A stretch of 64,000 bases of DNA from contig CAAGKM010000023.1 in assembly GCA_900770395.1 (NCBI GenBank), forward strand, positions 133,570 through 197,569. The letters run 5' to 3'. This document shows, in pieces, positions 1 through 8,671 of this stretch (within the stretch, counting starts at the first letter, position 1; each line of letters begins with the position of its first letter). The DNA is from an uncultured Prevotella sp. Its GTDB lineage: Bacteria > Bacteroidota > Bacteroidia > Bacteroidales > Bacteroidaceae. The translations under genes were made by a program, and so were the position numbers. The notes beneath the pieces were generated by a model, which saw only the letters and a program-made list of their open reading frames with translations, did no database searches and was not told the origin of the DNA.

Positions 1-5
1 TTTTT

Positions 6-15
6 GTAACTTTGC
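6..15 (+). promoter_or_regulatory. Bacteroidota -7 promoter box of pectinase gene
   Basis: TAACTTTG at 7-14 followed by C matches the TAnnTTTG -7 consensus of the Bacteroidota housekeeping sigma factor. It lies about 43 bp ahead of the ATG at 58. The -33 TTTG element would fall outside the window. Confidence 0.6.
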
Positions 16-57
16 AGCAGATTGAAAATTACTGACGAAATTATAACTACAAAAACA

Positions 58-3000
58 ATGAGAAAATTTTATTTTTTACTTGCGCTTATCCTGGCAATAC
101 TGCCGATAGGCGAGACGCTGGCACAAAAGAAGATGCTTGCGTTTCCCGGCGCGGACGGCTATGGTAAATACACCACAGGCGGACGTGGCGGTGAAGTGTG
201 TTATGTGACGCGTACGGACGACTGCTCCGACAACAACCTCGTGGAGGGAACGCTGCGCTGGGCTTTGCGTCATGACAACGGAGGGAAACCGCGTACAATT
301 CTTTTTGCGACATCGGGCACCATCTATCTGACAAGCAAACTGAAAATGCAGTATCCTGATGTCTCTATACTCGGACAGACAGCTCCCGGCGGAGGAATCA
401 CCATTACTGGTTTTCCTCTTTACATCTGTAAAAACAATGTTATAATCAGATATGTGCGTTTTCGTGCAGGTGACATTCCCAGTGAGAGTCTCACAGGACT
501 TGACATGGAAAACTGCGACAACGTGATTCTTGACCACTGCTCGATGACTTGGTCGATGGAGGAATGTCTCACCGCATATGACACCGACTATACCACGATA
601 CAGTGGTGTATTGTGGGCGAAGCGCTCTATAACTCAAAGAACTCGAAGGGAGCGCGCGCATACGCCATGCAGTGGGGGGGCGAGCATTCCACCATGCACC
701 ATACGCTTATCACAAACTCGATGTCGCGCTCACCGCGCTTCAACGGAGTGCGCTCAGTGAGCAATAATCCTGGCGACCATGACCGCTATGTGGACTCGGA
801 GTTTGCAAACAACGTGCTTTTCAACTGGGGTACAAACAACAACGGAAGCTACGGCGGAGAGAACTATCCCGACTGCAAGGGCTACAACCGGGTGTACATG
901 ATCAACAACTACTGGCGCCCGGGACCAAACGCAGGCTCAAACCGTTATTTCACAACTCCCTCAGGACCAAACTACGGAGAATATTATCTCACGGGCAACA
1001 AGTTTGAGCTTTCAAGCAAGTATGCGCCTAAGTCAACGCCGTGGAGCGATGCCGAGCTTGCCAAGGTGAATGCCGACAACTATTATGGTGCGGTAGCCAA
1101 TAATGCCAGCCGGGGTATTAACATCACGGGAGCAAATGCTGAGAAATATCTGCTGAAGGAACTGCCATACGAACTGAGCGGACTGACTTACGAGACCGCT
1201 GACGATGCTTTCCAGAGTGTAACGACAAAAGCCGGCGCATCGCTGCCTCGCTATGATGAGGTGGACAGCCGTCTGCTGGCTGAAGCTGCCGGCACGGTTG
1301 ATCCGAAATTTAAGGGAGGCAACAACAAGTTGGGCGTTATCGATTCCCCCGATGATGTAAAGTTGTCGTATCCTGGAACTTATGTGGTTAACGGTGCGTC
1401 TTACAACAATATGCCACGTATGTTTGTGGAGGGACAGGATAAGTATATGCGTGACTCCGACGGCGACGGAATGCCCGACGGATATGAGGATGAGGCTGGG
1501 CTTGACAAGAACAATGCTGAGGATGGAAACGCCGTGGCTGCCAACGGGTATACAAATCTTGAGAACTATATGAACGGCGTTGCCGACGGAACGATAGACA
1601 AGACTCAGTATGAGACATCGGCTACCTACATAGAGCCAGGTCCAGAGGTTGTGGCTCCAGAGACTGTTACTATTATATATAAGGTGAACGACACTGGTGT
1701 GGAGGGAACCGTACCTGCACAGTCGACAGGAAGCTACGGCACTGACGGCCGTTCGGTGAAGATACCTGTAAACAAAACGCTCTATAAGGAAGGATACACC
1801 CTGACTGGCTGGACGGTAGAAGGAAAGGTGTATACACCAGGACAGGAAACTGTGTTTAAGAAGGAGACCGTGACGCTCACGGCAATATTTACAAAGAACA
1901 AGGTGGACATGGCTGACCGCACAAACGACGTTTCCGTGACATGGAATGTGAGAGCAGATGGAATTAACATAAAGGGTAGCGGAATATATGTCACCCAGAC
2001 GATGTTTGCCGGTGCCGATCACGATGTTATGCTGCGTTATGACAATTCCGTGGTGACCATACCAACATGCGCAGGGGCTACGGTGAAGATTGACGCATTG
2101 CCAGTGGCAAACGCAAAGGAAGAAGTGGCAACAGGCGACACATATGTATATACTCACTCCAGCAGCGTACTGAGAAGCATTACGGTTGTAATGCCTTACA
2201 ACTGGAACACGCCCGACCGTGTGTATTATACACCGGAGATACCTGTAGGAGCTGATAATCAGATCTTCTATACCACACCAGATAATGTGAAAACTGTAGA
2301 TTGGATACAGGCATCGTATTTGGATTATCCTAACGACCGCACATTCATCGACCCTGTGACTGAAGATAATACTAAATATTATGTCGGCAAGGCTGTGGTT
2401 GTGAACAACAGCGACAGGACGATGGACATGTTTATAACAGGCACGGAGAAAGTCCGCGTGTTTGTGACAAGCCAGAGCAGCAATTTAGATTATGCGCTTG
2501 TCAAGGCGACGCCTACAGACGGCAGTGGGGCTGTAAGCGTGCAGTCGGGTGCCTTTGAGCATAAACAAGACCCGAAAGTGCTTGAGCTTGCACTTGATAA
2601 GACCAAGAAGTACCGTCTGCAGGTGATGAGTGTTGAGGGCAATGACGTGGCAGTGGGTGCCGTGAAGTTTATCGGCTCTGCGCCCGAGATTACCGAGGGC
2701 GATGCAAGCATTACATGGGAATGGATGTCGGGCGAGGCTACGGAGAACGGCGTAAAGGTGCCGTCGACCATGTTCACAAAGGCTGCGGCTGTCGTAAGCA
2801 CTGCCTTGGGAGTGGCTTCTGAGACACGGTTTGGCGAGTCATTTGTGAAGTTCACACCACTGTCTGGTATTCAGAATGAGAATCGCACAGAGTCAGATAA
2901 TATCGCATTCGAGATACAGCCTGCAGCGGGAGTATTCTTCCAGCCACAGGCAATAAGTTTCCATTCTGTGCGTCTCGGCACAGGCTCCATACTTTTTGAC

Positions 3001-4770
3001 GTTACCGTGCAGCAGGGCAACGGCGAGGAAGTGACAGTGCTTGAGAAGTTTAAGCCCAACCGCGAGAACGAGTCGTCTTACAGCAATGTGTCCATAGACC
3101 TCACAGCCTTCCCTGCCGTCATTTCATCTGGCGAGCTGCTCAAGGTACGCATATATGTTTATGATGTTTTTGCCGGCAAATACGTGGGCTTCAATAATAT
3201 TAATGTCAGCGGCAAGTTCAGCGGCACTGCTCCCGAGGTGAAGAAATACACATTCAATGCCGTGGCTTCTCCTGCCGGTGCGGCACAGATAAGCTGGACA
3301 CCTGCAGGCAGTGAGATTGAGGATGGCACTGAGGTTGAGATGATTGTAAAACCTGCCTCGGGCTATCTGTTTGAGAACTGGACAAATGCCAATGGCGATG
3401 TTGTAAGCGAAAAGGAGAACTTCAAATACACAGTGAAGAGCAACACCGAGCTTACGGCAAACTATAAGTCGTATGACGATTATTCCTACATCTTCGATGC
3501 TGCACCCTACGATGCTGCCGTGAGGACAATCAATGAGCTGAAGGTGGCGCTGGCAAAGGCAAACAGTCGTGAGGACATGACACTGCGTTATCGCATATTC
3601 CTGCACAACGGAGTTTATGACTACGGTACATCTGCAAAGAATGAGGTGAAGGGCAACACATCGCTCATAGGCGAGAGCCGTGACGGAGTAATCATAACCA
3701 ACAAGCCCGTGGCAATAAGCAAAAAGGAGGCTGATACCACACCTACACTCTTCATTGACCAGAACCAGAACGATGTCTACATGCAGGACCTCACCGTGCG
3801 ACAGGGACAGGACTGGGACACAAAGAAGTCAACAGGTCAGGCTATGGCTGTACGTCAGCGTGGAAAACGTGCCGTTTACAAGAACGTGACCCTGCAGGGA
3901 ATACAGGACACATATTATCTGAACAAGGCTGATGGCTCGGCTTATTTCGAGACTTCTACCATTGCCGGTCAGACTGACTATGTTTACGGTGACGGTACGG
4001 CGTGGTTTGAGCAGTGTACATTGTATAACACAGGTGCGGGATATATAACTGCGCTGAACACTCAGCCGGGATATTACGGCATGGTATTCAATGGCTGTAT
4101 TGTGGATGGTGCTGCCTCTGCCTCGGGGCAGTTCTATCTCGGCCGTCCGTGGAATGACTCTCCTCACGCCACTTATTTGAACACCACATTCAAGCAGCTC
4201 CCGAAAGAGGAAGGGTGGGGCAGGATGACGAATAATCTTGTGTTGCGCATGCATGAATATGGCTCTATGGATGCCAACGGTAACAAGTTCGACCTGACAA
4301 AACGCTCGCTGTCAAACTGCAGCCCTGCTGACGGCTCAGACAATCCTGTGATAACATCAGAGAAGGCTGCCGAATATACAATAGAGAAGGTGTTTGGCGC
4401 TGAATGGAATCCGCAGGCTCTCACCTTACAGCTTGACGCTCCAGCCGTTACTGTCAACGGCAATGCCCTATCGTGGATGGCAGTAAATGATGCCATAGGT
4501 TATGCCATTGTGAAAGACGGCAGTGTGATAGATTTCACCACAGCCACATCTTATGACCTTTCCGCTACAGGTGCTGGTCAGTACAGCATCCGTGTGGCTA
4601 ACGCATGCGGTGGTTTGGGATTGCCCTCATCAGTGGTGACAGGTATCAGCGATGCCGTTGTTGACCATAATACCAACAATGCTCCACGCTATAACCTTTC
4701 CGGTCAGCGTGTGGATGATTCCTACAAGGGATTGGTGATACAAAATGGTAAGAAAATGATTGTTAAATAA
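58..4770 (+). CDS. Secreted pectate lyase / pectinesterase fusion
   Basis: This 1570-residue exported enzyme appears to combine two pectin-degrading activities. I start at the ATG at 58 because it opens a clean signal peptide (MRKFYFLLALILAILPIGETLAQ region); an in-frame ATG at 22 would only add 12 polar residues. Residues about 25-430 form a right-handed beta-helix pectate lyase domain, and a DxDxDG calcium-binding motif sits near residue 465. An InlB/Listeria-Bacteroides-like repeat follows at about 540-620 and a second near 1065-1130. Residues about 1145-1445 are a CE8 pectin methylesterase: Q1283-D1284 in QDTYY, D1307 in TDYVYG and R1363 in LGRPW are the expected catalytic residues. The C-terminal tail YNLSGQR...GKKMIVK is a common ending of Prevotella secreted proteins. 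De-esterification would expose polygalacturonate to the lyase in the same molecule. A perfect bidirectional terminator follows the gene. Confidence 0.9.
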   Translation: MRKFYFLLALILAILPIGETLAQKKMLAFPGADGYGKYTTGGRGGEVCYVTRTDDCSDNNLVEGTLRWALRHDNGGKPRTILFATSGTIYLTSKLKMQYPDVSILGQTAPGGGITITGFPLYICKNNVIIRYVRFRAGDIPSESLTGLDMENCDNVILDHCSMTWSMEECLTAYDTDYTTIQWCIVGEALYNSKNSKGARAYAMQWGGEHSTMHHTLITNSMSRSPRFNGVRSVSNNPGDHDRYVDSEFANNVLFNWGTNNNGSYGGENYPDCKGYNRVYMINNYWRPGPNAGSNRYFTTPSGPNYGEYYLTGNKFELSSKYAPKSTPWSDAELAKVNADNYYGAVANNASRGINITGANAEKYLLKELPYELSGLTYETADDAFQSVTTKAGASLPRYDEVDSRLLAEAAGTVDPKFKGGNNKLGVIDSPDDVKLSYPGTYVVNGASYNNMPRMFVEGQDKYMRDSDGDGMPDGYEDEAGLDKNNAEDGNAVAANGYTNLENYMNGVADGTIDKTQYETSATYIEPGPEVVAPETVTIIYKVNDTGVEGTVPAQSTGSYGTDGRSVKIPVNKTLYKEGYTLTGWTVEGKVYTPGQETVFKKETVTLTAIFTKNKVDMADRTNDVSVTWNVRADGINIKGSGIYVTQTMFAGADHDVMLRYDNSVVTIPTCAGATVKIDALPVANAKEEVATGDTYVYTHSSSVLRSITVVMPYNWNTPDRVYYTPEIPVGADNQIFYTTPDNVKTVDWIQASYLDYPNDRTFIDPVTEDNTKYYVGKAVVVNNSDRTMDMFITGTEKVRVFVTSQSSNLDYALVKATPTDGSGAVSVQSGAFEHKQDPKVLELALDKTKKYRLQVMSVEGNDVAVGAVKFIGSAPEITEGDASITWEWMSGEATENGVKVPSTMFTKAAAVVSTALGVASETRFGESFVKFTPLSGIQNENRTESDNIAFEIQPAAGVFFQPQAISFHSVRLGTGSILFDVTVQQGNGEEVTVLEKFKPNRENESSYSNVSIDLTAFPAVISSGELLKVRIYVYDVFAGKYVGFNNINVSGKFSGTAPEVKKYTFNAVASPAGAAQISWTPAGSEIEDGTEVEMIVKPASGYLFENWTNANGDVVSEKENFKYTVKSNTELTANYKSYDDYSYIFDAAPYDAAVRTINELKVALAKANSREDMTLRYRIFLHNGVYDYGTSAKNEVKGNTSLIGESRDGVIITNKPVAISKKEADTTPTLFIDQNQNDVYMQDLTVRQGQDWDTKKSTGQAMAVRQRGKRAVYKNVTLQGIQDTYYLNKADGSAYFETSTIAGQTDYVYGDGTAWFEQCTLYNTGAGYITALNTQPGYYGMVFNGCIVDGAASASGQFYLGRPWNDSPHATYLNTTFKQLPKEEGWGRMTNNLVLRMHEYGSMDANGNKFDLTKRSLSNCSPADGSDNPVITSEKAAEYTIEKVFGAEWNPQALTLQLDAPAVTVNGNALSWMAVNDAIGYAIVKDGSVIDFTTATSYDLSATGAGQYSIRVANACGGLGLPSSVVTGISDAVVDHNTNNAPRYNLSGQRVDDSYKGLVIQNGKKMIVK

Positions 4771-4776
4771 AAGAAA

Positions 4777-4810
4777 ACGGGCTGTTCAAATTTTGAACAG
4801 CCCGTTATTT
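4777..4810. terminator. Bidirectional intrinsic terminator
   Basis: A perfect 14-bp inverted repeat (ACGGGCTGTTCAAA and its complement) with a 1-base centre spans 4777-4805. T-rich runs follow on both strands, so it can end both the pectinase transcript and the convergent manA operon. Confidence 0.85.
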
Positions 4811-4849
4811 TTAATAAGTTATATGCTGAATGCCACAGTAAGAAATGTT

Positions 4850-5812
4850 CTAAATGTAGCTTTCGAGGAATTTCACTTCTCCCTCCACCTTCATGGTGTT
4901 GGCTGTGGCTGGCAGAAGCACTGTCTCTCCTGCATTGAGGGAAGTCTTCTCGCCGTTCTCGTCGGTCAGCGTGCCATTACCCTCAATGGCTATGAGGATT
5001 ACGAAACTGTCGAGGCTGCTGTAATCGAGTGTCACAGGCTGGTCGATATCATATACCGTTGTTGTGAAGTAAGGGCATGACACGAGTCTTGCACCTTGGT
5101 TCTTCTTTGCCGGATAGTTGGTGCGGTAGTCGCTTTCCACGGTGTAGTCGATGCTCTCAGCAGCCTCCTTGGTGTGCAGCTCACGCAGATTGCCGTTCTT
5201 GTCACGGCGGTTGTAGTCGTAGATACGGTAGGTCACATCGCTGGTCTGCTGTATCTCTGCCAACAGACAGCCTGCTCCGATGGCATGGATACGTCCTGCA
5301 GGCAGGAAGAAGCAGTCGCCTTCTTTCACACTGTATTCTGCAATGGCGTCGCAGATGGTGTTGTCTGCCACCATTGCCTTGTATTCCTCTGGAGTGATGT
5401 GCTTCTTCAGTCCGCTCAGCAGCGTGGCATCCTTGTCACTGTTCATCACATACCACATCTCAGTCTTGCCACGGGGCTTGCCTTGACGTTTGGCTATCTC
5501 GTCGGTGGGATGAACCTGAATGCTCAATGGCTGTTGTGCGTCAATGAATTTTATCAGCAACGGAAACTCATTGCCGAAACGGCTGTAGTTATCCTTGCCG
5601 AGCAGCTTTTCACCGAGTTCTTCCACCAGTGCGTTTAGCCGCTTGCCTTTGTACTCTCCCGTAGCCACTACGGTCTCATTGTCTTTCACTCCTGAAATCT
5701 CCCAACTCTCGCCTACATTCTGCATGTCGCTGTCGAGATGTTTCAATGGGATAATCTTGTTGCCGCCCCAGATTGTGGACTTCAGCAGCGGTTCAAATTT
5801 AAATGCAATCAT
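4850..5812 (-). CDS. manA: Mannose-6-phosphate isomerase (type I)
   Basis: This cytoplasmic zinc enzyme interconverts mannose 6-phosphate and fructose 6-phosphate, supplying GDP-mannose and GDP-fucose precursors or feeding mannose into glycolysis. The 320-residue length fits the short cupin-type ManA of Firmicutes and Bacteroidota. The zinc-site motif QVHP lies at 99-102, the second metal ligand region KTEMWY at 117-121, and PAGRIHAIG places the active-site histidine at 176. It is the last gene of a minus-strand run dxs-trkA-trkH-manA, 46 bp after trkH, so co-transcription is likely although the functions are unrelated. The gene ends at the shared bidirectional terminator. Confidence 0.93.
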   Translation of the reverse strand: MIAFKFEPLLKSTIWGGNKIIPLKHLDSDMQNVGESWEISGVKDNETVVATGEYKGKRLNALVEELGEKLLGKDNYSRFGNEFPLLIKFIDAQQPLSIQVHPTDEIAKRQGKPRGKTEMWYVMNSDKDATLLSGLKKHITPEEYKAMVADNTICDAIAEYSVKEGDCFFLPAGRIHAIGAGCLLAEIQQTSDVTYRIYDYNRRDKNGNLRELHTKEAAESIDYTVESDYRTNYPAKKNQGARLVSCPYFTTTVYDIDQPVTLDYSSLDSFVILIAIEGNGTLTDENGEKTSLNAGETVLLPATANTMKVEGEVKFLESYI

Positions 5813-5858
5813 TTTCTTTTTTTGATTTATAAGTTAGTTATCGTTTTCTTTAAAAATC

Positions 5859-7316
5859 TCAATTTTCCTTCCAGTATGCCCTCGTAAAAAGCACCAGCAC
5901 CGTCATAATCTCAAGACGGCCCATGAGCATGAGCAGCGAGCATATCCACTTGATGGCGTCGGGCAGCGATGACCACGACATCTCGGGACCAATCTGCGTG
6001 CCGAGCGTAGGACCCACGTTGCCCACACAGCTCAAGGCTATGGTTATGGCGTTGGTGTTGTCGATGCCGATATAAATCATTATCGATGCCGATATTATAA
6101 TCATTATGATGTAGATGCTGAAGAAGGATATCAGCGACGGCAGCTTGTTCTGCGGTATGCTCTGGCCGTTCACCTTTATAGGCAGCACCGCATTGGGATG
6201 CAGGTTGTGGCGGAACTCGTTGCGGATGATTTTCAAAATCATCGAGCAGCGTATCAGCTTGAAGCCTCCGCTGGTGCTGCCTGCGCAGGCTCCTGTGAAC
6301 ATACACAGCCCAAGGAGCACCCATGTGATGTGAGGCCACTGTCCTGCATCGTCGTTGAATAATCCCGTGGTGGTAATAAACGACACCGTCTGGAACAGTC
6401 CCGAGCGCAGTGCGTGCTCCAGGTCATAGCCTCTATAGGTTATGAGGAAGAACATAAGTATGAGCGTGAATCCTGCCACCAACGAGAGGTACATGCGGAA
6501 TTCGGTGTTTCTCATCATCGATTTCACCTTCATCTTGAATATACCTATATATAATAAGGTGAAATTTGTGCCCGAGAGAAACATGAATAGTATGGTGAGA
6601 TACTCGATGAGCGGACGCTGGAAGAACGCGGTGCTCTCGTTGTGTGGGGCGAAGCCTCCTGTGGCGAGGGTGGTCATTGAGTAGTTCAGGCTGTCATACC
6701 AGTTCATGCCCGCAGCCCAGTAGCTTACTCCGCAGATAACGGTGAGGGTAAGATATATGCTCCATATCCATTTGGCGTTGGTGCTTATGCGCGGGTGCAT
6801 CTTGGTGAACATTGGTCCCGTAATCTCGGCAGAGAACACTTTGGTGCTGCCTCCCACCATTGCCGGTAGCAAGGCTATTGTGAAGAACACTATTCCCAGT
6901 CCGCCTATCCATTGCGAGAAAGTGCGCCAGAACAGTATGCTGTGTGGCATCCACTCCACATCGTCAAGAATGGTGGCTCCTGTGGTGGTGAATCCTGACA
7001 TCATCTCGAAATATGCGTCGGCAACATTGGTGATATAGCCGCCGATGAGAAACGGCAGCATGCCGAAGAAACTGTAGATAATCCATGTGAGTGTCACCAC
7101 AAGATATGCGTCACGGCGGTAAAGGCTGTTGCCTGCGTTGCTGCCTAATTGTCGCAGAGCTGCTCCACATGCGGCAGTTATGAGCGCAGACCATACAAAC
7201 GGCATGGCGTCGTCTTCACCGTAGGCAAATGCCATGCCCACGCAGATAAGCATCAGAAACGCCAGCAGCAGAAGAAGTTGTCCGATGATTTTGGAGACTA
7301 TTCGCATGTTTACCAT
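5859..7316 (-). CDS. trkH: Trk potassium uptake transmembrane subunit TrkH
   Basis: This inner-membrane channel-forming subunit of the Trk/Ktr family takes up K+ under control of the TrkA RCK protein encoded just upstream. The 485-residue protein is hydrophobic throughout, with four pore-loop repeats visible as glycine-rich turns (TTTGAT, TLATGG, TTTGLF, CVGNVGP), which line the K+ selectivity filter. The start at 7316 overlaps the trkA stop by 7 bases; an ATG three codons later (7307) is equally possible and would abut that stop. The overlap implies translational coupling with TrkA, matching the stoichiometric complex. Confidence 0.92.
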   Translation of the reverse strand: MVNMRIVSKIIGQLLLLLAFLMLICVGMAFAYGEDDAMPFVWSALITAACGAALRQLGSNAGNSLYRRDAYLVVTLTWIIYSFFGMLPFLIGGYITNVADAYFEMMSGFTTTGATILDDVEWMPHSILFWRTFSQWIGGLGIVFFTIALLPAMVGGSTKVFSAEITGPMFTKMHPRISTNAKWIWSIYLTLTVICGVSYWAAGMNWYDSLNYSMTTLATGGFAPHNESTAFFQRPLIEYLTILFMFLSGTNFTLLYIGIFKMKVKSMMRNTEFRMYLSLVAGFTLILMFFLITYRGYDLEHALRSGLFQTVSFITTTGLFNDDAGQWPHITWVLLGLCMFTGACAGSTSGGFKLIRCSMILKIIRNEFRHNLHPNAVLPIKVNGQSIPQNKLPSLISFFSIYIIMIIISASIMIYIGIDNTNAITIALSCVGNVGPTLGTQIGPEMSWSSLPDAIKWICSLLMLMGRLEIMTVLVLFTRAYWKEN

Positions 7317-8671
7317 AGCAGTGTCTTTGGTTTGAAGTATTTCTCCACCTTATGCAGGTTGTGCTCATGGCAGAACACCATTACCGTGTCGCCTGCCTCA
7401 ATCTGCGAGTTTCCGTTTACCAGTATGCCGACATCGTTGCGCACCAGTCCGCCAATGGTAACACCGAATGGCAGACCTAATGCCTTTACCGGCTTTTTGG
7501 TGACAGGCGAGCCTGGAGCTGCCACAAACTCAGCCACATCGCTGTCGACCACCATCAGCGAGCGCATGTTGCTCACATCAGCGTCAAGCAGCATCTGATA
7601 AATGTGGCTTGCTGCAATGGTCTTCTTGTTGATTATGGTGCCAATGTCAAGGCTCTCAGCCATGGTCACATAGTCGAGGTTCTCAACCATGGCGATTGTC
7701 TTGCGCACTCCAAGGCGCTTGGCTGTGAGGCATGCCAGGATGTTGGTCTCCGCGTTGTCGGTGAGTGCCACAAACGCCTGCACGTTCTTTATTCCCTCCT
7801 CCATGAGCAGGCTCACGTCACGTCCGTCGCCCTCAATCACCATGGTGTTGGTGTTGCCGAGCAGCTGGTTCAGCCGCTCGCAGCGTTTAGGATCCTGCTC
7901 TATTATTTTTATGTTCATATAGTCGGGAGCGGTCAGTGCGGCTCTCACCGTGGTCTTGCCGCCTCCCATGATCACCACGTTCTTCACGTCGGCGTAATGC
8001 TCCTTGCCTGAGATTTTGCGTATGTATGGGATATACTCGCGTGTGGTCATGAAGTATACCATGTCGAGATTGCGCAGCTCGTCATTACCGCCTGGGATGA
8101 TGGTGTCGTCGCCACGCTTTATAGCCACCACAAGATAGGGGTCATCGGGGCCGCACAGCTCTTTTAGCGGACGGTTGAGTATCTCGCTTGTCTCACGCTG
8201 CTTCACTCCCAGCATTATCAGTGCTCCGTCGTGAACATCCCAGCGCTGGCGCACCCAGCTCATCTTCAATCCGTTGATGATGTCTTTTGCAGCCAGCACC
8301 TCAGGGTAGATCAGCGAGTCAATGCCGAGTTTCTTGAAGAAAGGCTCCAGCTCAGGAGCAAGATATTCATAGTTGTCAATCCTCGCTACAGTTTTTTTTG
8401 CTCCGATGGCGTGTGCTATGATGCAGGCATTGATGTTGGTGCTCTCCTCTGGCGCCACGCCAACAAACAGGTCGGCATGGTCGGCTCCAGCATCTTTCAA
8501 TGTCTGTATGCTTGTGGGCGAGCCTGGCAGGGTCATTATGTCAAACTTGTTGTCAAGTCCGGCAAGCCGCTCCTCAGAGCTGTCTATAAGTGTTATGTCG
8601 TTGTCGTCACGACTGAGCAGCCGTGCTAAGTGTGTGCCCACTGCTCCTGCTCCGCCAATGATTATTTTCAT
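7310..8671 (-). CDS. trkA: Trk system potassium-binding regulatory protein TrkA
   Basis: TrkA is the cytoplasmic ring-forming regulator that gates TrkH in response to nucleotides. The 453-residue length fits a tandem TrkA with two RCK-N/RCK-C units. The first Rossmann motif is clear (IIGGAGAVGTHLARLLS at the N-terminus, followed by an acidic residue ending beta-2). The second unit begins near VVIMGGGKTTVRAAL, where the GxGxxG motif is degenerate, a feature often seen in the second half of TrkA. The ATG overlaps the dxs stop by 4 bases (ATGA), and the 3' end overlaps trkH, so the three genes are translationally coupled. Confidence 0.93.
   Translation of the reverse strand: MKIIIGGAGAVGTHLARLLSRDDNDITLIDSSEERLAGLDNKFDIMTLPGSPTSIQTLKDAGADHADLFVGVAPEESTNINACIIAHAIGAKKTVARIDNYEYLAPELEPFFKKLGIDSLIYPEVLAAKDIINGLKMSWVRQRWDVHDGALIMLGVKQRETSEILNRPLKELCGPDDPYLVVAIKRGDDTIIPGGNDELRNLDMVYFMTTREYIPYIRKISGKEHYADVKNVVIMGGGKTTVRAALTAPDYMNIKIIEQDPKRCERLNQLLGNTNTMVIEGDGRDVSLLMEEGIKNVQAFVALTDNAETNILACLTAKRLGVRKTIAMVENLDYVTMAESLDIGTIINKKTIAASHIYQMLLDADVSNMRSLMVVDSDVAEFVAAPGSPVTKKPVKALGLPFGVTIGGLVRNDVGILVNGNSQIEAGDTVMVFCHEHNLHKVEKYFKPKTLLW

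Noticed and set aside
1033..2157. Long minus-strand ORF (374 aa) inside the pectinase gene
   Set aside because: It lies wholly antisense to a well-supported enzyme, is rich in C, H and S as expected from the complement of coding DNA, and has no recognisable motif.
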